Origin: Zhengitettix transpicula | Lineage: Eukaryota > Arthropoda > Insecta > Orthoptera > Tetrigidae | Reading direction: 5' to 3' | NCBI GenBank assembly: GCA_037074705.1 | Contig: CM073591.1 | Span: 92,043,532-92,107,531 of the forward strand | DNA length: 64,000 bases | Part shown: piece by piece, positions 59,728-64,000 of the stretch | Layout of the letters: each line of letters starts with the position of its first letter | Position numbering within the stretch: the stretch's first letter is position 1 | Position numbers and translations under genes: made by a program | Notes under the pieces: generated by a model | Database searches by the model: none | Told to the model about the DNA's origin: nothing | What the model saw: the letters and a program-made list of their open reading frames with translations, nothing else

Positions 59728-59950
59728 TTTTTTTTTTTTTTAGGGCAACAGGCTACATGGGTTTTCCCTGCATTACTTTTGGGCGAATGCCGGGTAGGAT
59801 CCTTAAACTATAGCCCGGGGGCCCTAGTTAACCCATGGCTACCTTCCTCTACCCTTCCGGATCCCCCCTTTCAAATTCCTTCCTATGCTATTAAAGGGGA
59901 GTTGCCACTATGTGGATTACCCTCATTTAGCCTGTTACCTAAAAAAAAAC
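59728..59950 (+). mobile_element. family A, head-to-head fragment pair
   Basis: A short minus-strand 3' end (T-run then AGGGCAACAGGCTACATG, 59728-59759) is joined to a plus-strand 3' half that ends GCCTGTTACCTAAAAAAAAA at about 59949. The composite has a T-run at one end and an A-run at the other. Confidence 0.7.
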
Positions 59951-59954
59951 GCTA

Positions 59955-61260
59955 GAGATCCATTCAACCAAGTCAATACCGTATATTTTGCATTTCCCTG
60001 ATGTGATCACTAACACCTTTGAACAATTGTTACAAATCAGGTGTTTTGGAGACAAATAATCTTTAGTTTCGTTTATCCTGGCGGTTGACAATCCAGCTAT
60101 CGATATTTCTACTAAATAGCTTTATTTTTCCGCCATCCTACTGTGTTGCCTCTCAAAGATACTTAAACAATGAAATAGTTTCCTAATTGTACTTCGCATT
60201 GAAAGTATCAAAATCTTCTCTTCAAGTAATACAATATATTGTCATAGTAAGAATAAACTCATTTAACATATATGGCTGGTTATTAAAGTTGGACAAAGAT
60301 TAAATAACAGCGCGTACAGTGCGATGGTCTTCCGAGTGATAAACAGGGAACGGACTTGGAGATAGACACATCGTATCCGTCACGGAACAAAGCGTTAAAT
60401 CCAGTGGAAACTGCGGGTGACGCACAATGAAGGAAGTAATAGCTGCAGTAATAGACATGAGTCCCTCTGATTGCATTGGGGCCGCAGCATAACAACCTGT
60501 AAATAAAGCACAAGTGCGCCCTGTGTAACGATATGATTCAACCAAATTACAGCTCGCACTTCCATACAACAGACCAGAAACTACTACCCACAGTAATTGC
60601 CCGCATCCACAGTGAAATGCAAAACGAACATAAAATCATTTACATCATTGCACAGTTTTGCTTACTATTTTACGCATGTATCGTTATTTAAAAACATTTC
60701 TCGTTTAAACTAAAGTATAATATTATGCACTTCACCGGGAAAGACTTCAATCTTTGATTATAAGATTATGATTGGATAGACTATGTTAGTATAAATTCAA
60801 CTTGAGGATTCCAAAAACAGCCACATGGATAATAATTACTTACTAGCTTTCTGCAGTTTTTGCCGTTTTAAAACATGTATATAGAGAAAAAAATGTACTT
60901 AGATTAAAATTTAATCAAAAATCGATAGTTGTGATATAATTGAGAACAGTCAGTAAAAATTTTAGATAACATTAAAATTTTTTTTGCATTATGGTGGTAA
61001 GTGACCGTCTTTTCATAATTTCTTATTGGTTTTGGGGGGGACTCGTTTCCTCCATTAAATGAAAGAAAAGTTATTAAATTTTAATGTTACATAATTTTAA
61101 TTCTCTGGAAAGAATTTTCTAGCTATATTTGGTCGAAGCGCGCAAGCAAGTCGCATGCATATTCGAGGGTGTTTATTTAGTTACGGTTAGCCCAGTCTGT
61201 GGCATAATTGAAGGACACATGTTGCCACTCTTTCATTAGAAACCTCTTATCAGAAGTCTT
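59955..61260. other. AT-rich non-coding DNA
   Basis: No gene recognised. Minus-strand frames at 60283-60569 are unrecognised. Confidence 0.4.
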
Positions 61261-61267
61261 GCACATG

Positions 61268-61760
61268 TTATAGGTAGATAAATTTATTTAATTGCATTGG
61301 TAATATTAAAAACAAAAAAATACATATAATTAATTATGTAATATAATTATAAAATAAAGATAGAAATGAGGATAAAAAAATAGTTTTAATAAATTCTTTG
61401 CACTCGTCACTTCACTACACTGCTTTACATATTTATCTAAATCCCAAAAAGCATACCCTTATTAAATAGTGTTTTAAATATAACTTCACTAAAATTCTTA
61501 TTAATCTTACATTTAACCCCTATCATATGAGATTAATTCTCTCTTGAATTGTGCCATACTCTGTGCACAGTTGCAGGCTGTTCCAATTCCGAATAGTTCA
61601 ATTTATAAAAGAAAATTTCCCTATATCAGCTCGCTGATTCCTCTCCATAATCTTTCCCGAATGATTCCCTTTAGATATGTAAGCGTTAGTTAAAAGCGAA
61701 CTGTTTAAGTTTCTCAGGTCGGATCGTTTTTATGTGCCCTGAATAATTCACCAAATAAAA
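61268..61760 (-). mobile_element. LINE-G 3' end with C-terminal codons
   Basis: The minus strand encodes DLRNLNSSLLTNAYISKG, then NQRADIGKFSFINRTIRNWN and QERINLI, the last part of the RT protein. A 3' UTR then ends in TAAATAAATTTATCTACC at 61268. It links the UTR-only fragments at 7201 and 13052 to this LINE family. Confidence 0.7.
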
Positions 61761-61764
61761 ATTT

Positions 61765-64000
61765 ACTTGAAAAGAAAATCATTTTCAACTATTTGGATAC
61801 CAGTTGTAGGATTGGCTAAGTCCAGTCTAGACCACAACAACGTAATTTTGGCACAAGGAGCTGACGACGCCATCCTTACGAGTTCCAGCCCGTACAAGCT
61901 CTCGACACCTGCCAAAACCACAACGGTTCCGTACAAGTTCCGTCAGCCACGGCAAGACACGATACAGGCATTCCCCAATTTCACGCACATAAAAACATTC
62001 TCGTTTAAGAGCGGTAATTGCGTTTTAGGTTTTGTTTAGAGTCTGCTCACGTTCCCTGAGAGTAGCTACATAAGAATATTCTTTCTGGTCTCCAGAGTTA
62101 CACTTATTAAATAAATATCATTTTTTACATATAAAATTTAATTTTAGTTTCATTACATTGCAAATCAATTAATTAAAAACAAAATTTTGTTAAATAATTA
62201 AAATCCCCTAAGAAATCAAAGTAGCGAGTATGACATCACAGTAGTTGCCAAGTGTCTGAGACAAGTATCACTGAGACGGCGAAATTTCAGTCTCGATATG
62301 AAACATATTAGTTTTCAAATATTAGAAGAAAGTTTACCGATATTGCCTATTTAATTACGGGCGTTCACATTTGTGAAAATCTTAATGGCTTCCAAAACTT
62401 TTCTTTTATGAAAATTATTTATTTTATCTCAAACTTGACCATTTTCAAGATTGATCGTATGCCCGTCTACTTTATAATGTGTCGAAAACTCTGTATTGGT
62501 TTTGTACTGGCTTTTCATTTTGCTTATGTGATCGTAAGTTCGCGTTTTAATACTCGTGGCCTGTTCGTATCTGGCTGCCAAAGCAGTATGCGGTGGAACT
62601 CCGAGAAAAATTCAAGGATTACAGGCAAGCATATAACTTTTACACCGATAAGGTCACATTCGTCATATCACTGAGAGAAAGTTTTGGAAAATAGAATATT
62701 TTGAAATTTAATTAAAACGATAAGAATAATGTTATAATTTCGGTATTACAGATATTTTGCCTCTCCCCTTCAATTTTTTGAGACCTGGTCGTCCCTTTTC
62801 AGTATATATTATTCACTCATTTTAATCTATGACGCATTTACGACTACATTTACTTTTTCTCTACGAATGCCAAATCGATTTTATCTTCGTGTAAAGCAAT
62901 TATTTGCGTAAGTTCTTCATTCAGATTAATATTCTCTGATACATAATATTGTTTTTTTTTAATTTAAAATTAATTTAACAATAAATTGAGAAGCCCGATA
63001 AGACTATTCATTCTCTACTCCGAGAAGGCTACATTATCTACAATTTAAATTATAAAAATTGTAATAAAATTATATATTTTATAGATAAAATTAAAAACAT
63101 TAATTATAGTTAAAACTGATTTGTGATGCAATATAAAGGAGAAGAAATTTCAAGGTTAAAGTTAAAATTCGCCATCAGCAGTTTCACGTCTCTGACGTCA
63201 CGCTTATGCCCTTAACACAATCAGCTGATTTTACGTGAAATATGGAATCACAAATCGATACCAGTTTATCATTACAAGTAATGCGTTATCACTTCTTAAG
63301 TTGTCCTGCCTCAACCTTTTCCATTATATTGTACAAAAAATACTATTTTACAAACTGTGTGTGGAGCCTGGCTGAAGAATATCGCAAGTAAAATGTTGTG
63401 TTCTGAATGACAACACAAGAAGGTGGTGGTTAAACACCACGCATTGGCGTATTTCGCCACAACGTTCTTTTCAGCACAGGCTCAGAGAGGCAAGATTCAT
63501 TGCGAGAAATGAGTTTGCTATTACATAGGGCCGAGTCTCTTTGTGTGGAGCCTGTGTGATGTATGAGGTATCTAAATGCGCATACCGCTGTATTCACTCG
63601 GCTCTGCTCAAATCCAACAACACACGAACTAACGTACAATACACTCAAGACGTCTCTGTTCACTTAACATAAAATACCGACCTCGTATTCAATTACTTAC
63701 AAAACATAGAATAATATTATATAATTAATTTCGTTTTCTATTTTTAATACAACTGATCTATACACGTCCATGAAAATTGCTGCTAAGTAAATTTTTATTA
63801 AATTATTTGATGGAAAACAATTTCAAGTCAATTCTTATCGTACTTGGAATTCAGTATCAACTTTTCTAGAACCTAAAATAAAATTTATTTAAATAAAGCA
63901 ACATGTATCAACAATATAAAACGTGTCTTCCGTAGGGAACTACTGATTACCTCTTGGTTACGTTCTGCTATACATATTAATTTCACACAGACGTTTGCCA
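61765..64000. other. non-coding DNA
   Basis: No gene recognised. The frames at 61767-62039, 62408-62674 and 63430-63663 show no family I know. Confidence 0.4.

Noticed and set aside
60283..60569. Overlapping minus-strand frames (76 and 89 codons)
   Set aside because: A slight resemblance to insect transposon-like proteins was considered, but no diagnostic motif could be named.

Overview
The window is AT-rich animal nuclear DNA from an insect. The only host gene I can support is the last coding exon of frequenin (neuronal calcium sensor 1), at 2024-2275 on the + strand. Its wording is very close to insect frequenin, it follows a consensus 3' splice site, and an AATAAA signal lies downstream. 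Earlier exons are not in the window, so 1-2023 is the tail of an intron and the gene enters from the left edge. The insect order cannot be fixed from sequence alone. The density of old, nested repeats suits a large repeat-rich genome, for example in Polyneoptera; that is inference.

Everything recognisable to the right is mobile or repetitive DNA. (1) LTR-type units open with TGTAAT-like and close with ATTACA-like ends and sit in (TA)n tracts: 7759-8891, 32839-33875, a chain at 35537-38735, 42771-44095 and 55624-57017. Three of them end in degenerate tRNA-Lys-type primer-binding-site motifs, repeated in two. (2) A roughly 500-bp A-tailed retroposon, called family A here, occurs at 10722-11570, 40918-41190, 42971-43187, 45280-45979, 47271-47704 and 58537-59950. 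(3) An unclassified element, family T, has an ACTAGCTG head and an (ACATACAA)n tail and is built of internal tandem monomers: 13965-14823, 20952-21585 and 24709-29083. (4) Broken LINEs of several lineages lie at 7201, 13052, 29536, 31527-32740, 41290-42725, 46045-47235, 49620-50690, 51880-52530, 53150-54882 and 61268-61760. (5) There is one Penelope-like element relic with a GIY-YIG region (39565-40860), one mariner relic (48240-48610) and a tRNA-like SINE head (47836-47905).

No element looks intact, so these parts do not work together as a system. The window is best read as a record of nested insertions beside a neuronal gene: family A inside an LTR, one LINE inside the 3' UTR of another, and LTR units strung along (TA)n spacers. 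The most informative signals are the repeated LTR-end plus primer-site modules, the bead-like LTR chain, the family T arrays (one with an exact 281-bp period), and two departures of the frequenin exon from the usual protein: a 30-residue Pro/Ala/Gly tail and an Asp at the invariant Gly of EF-hand 4.
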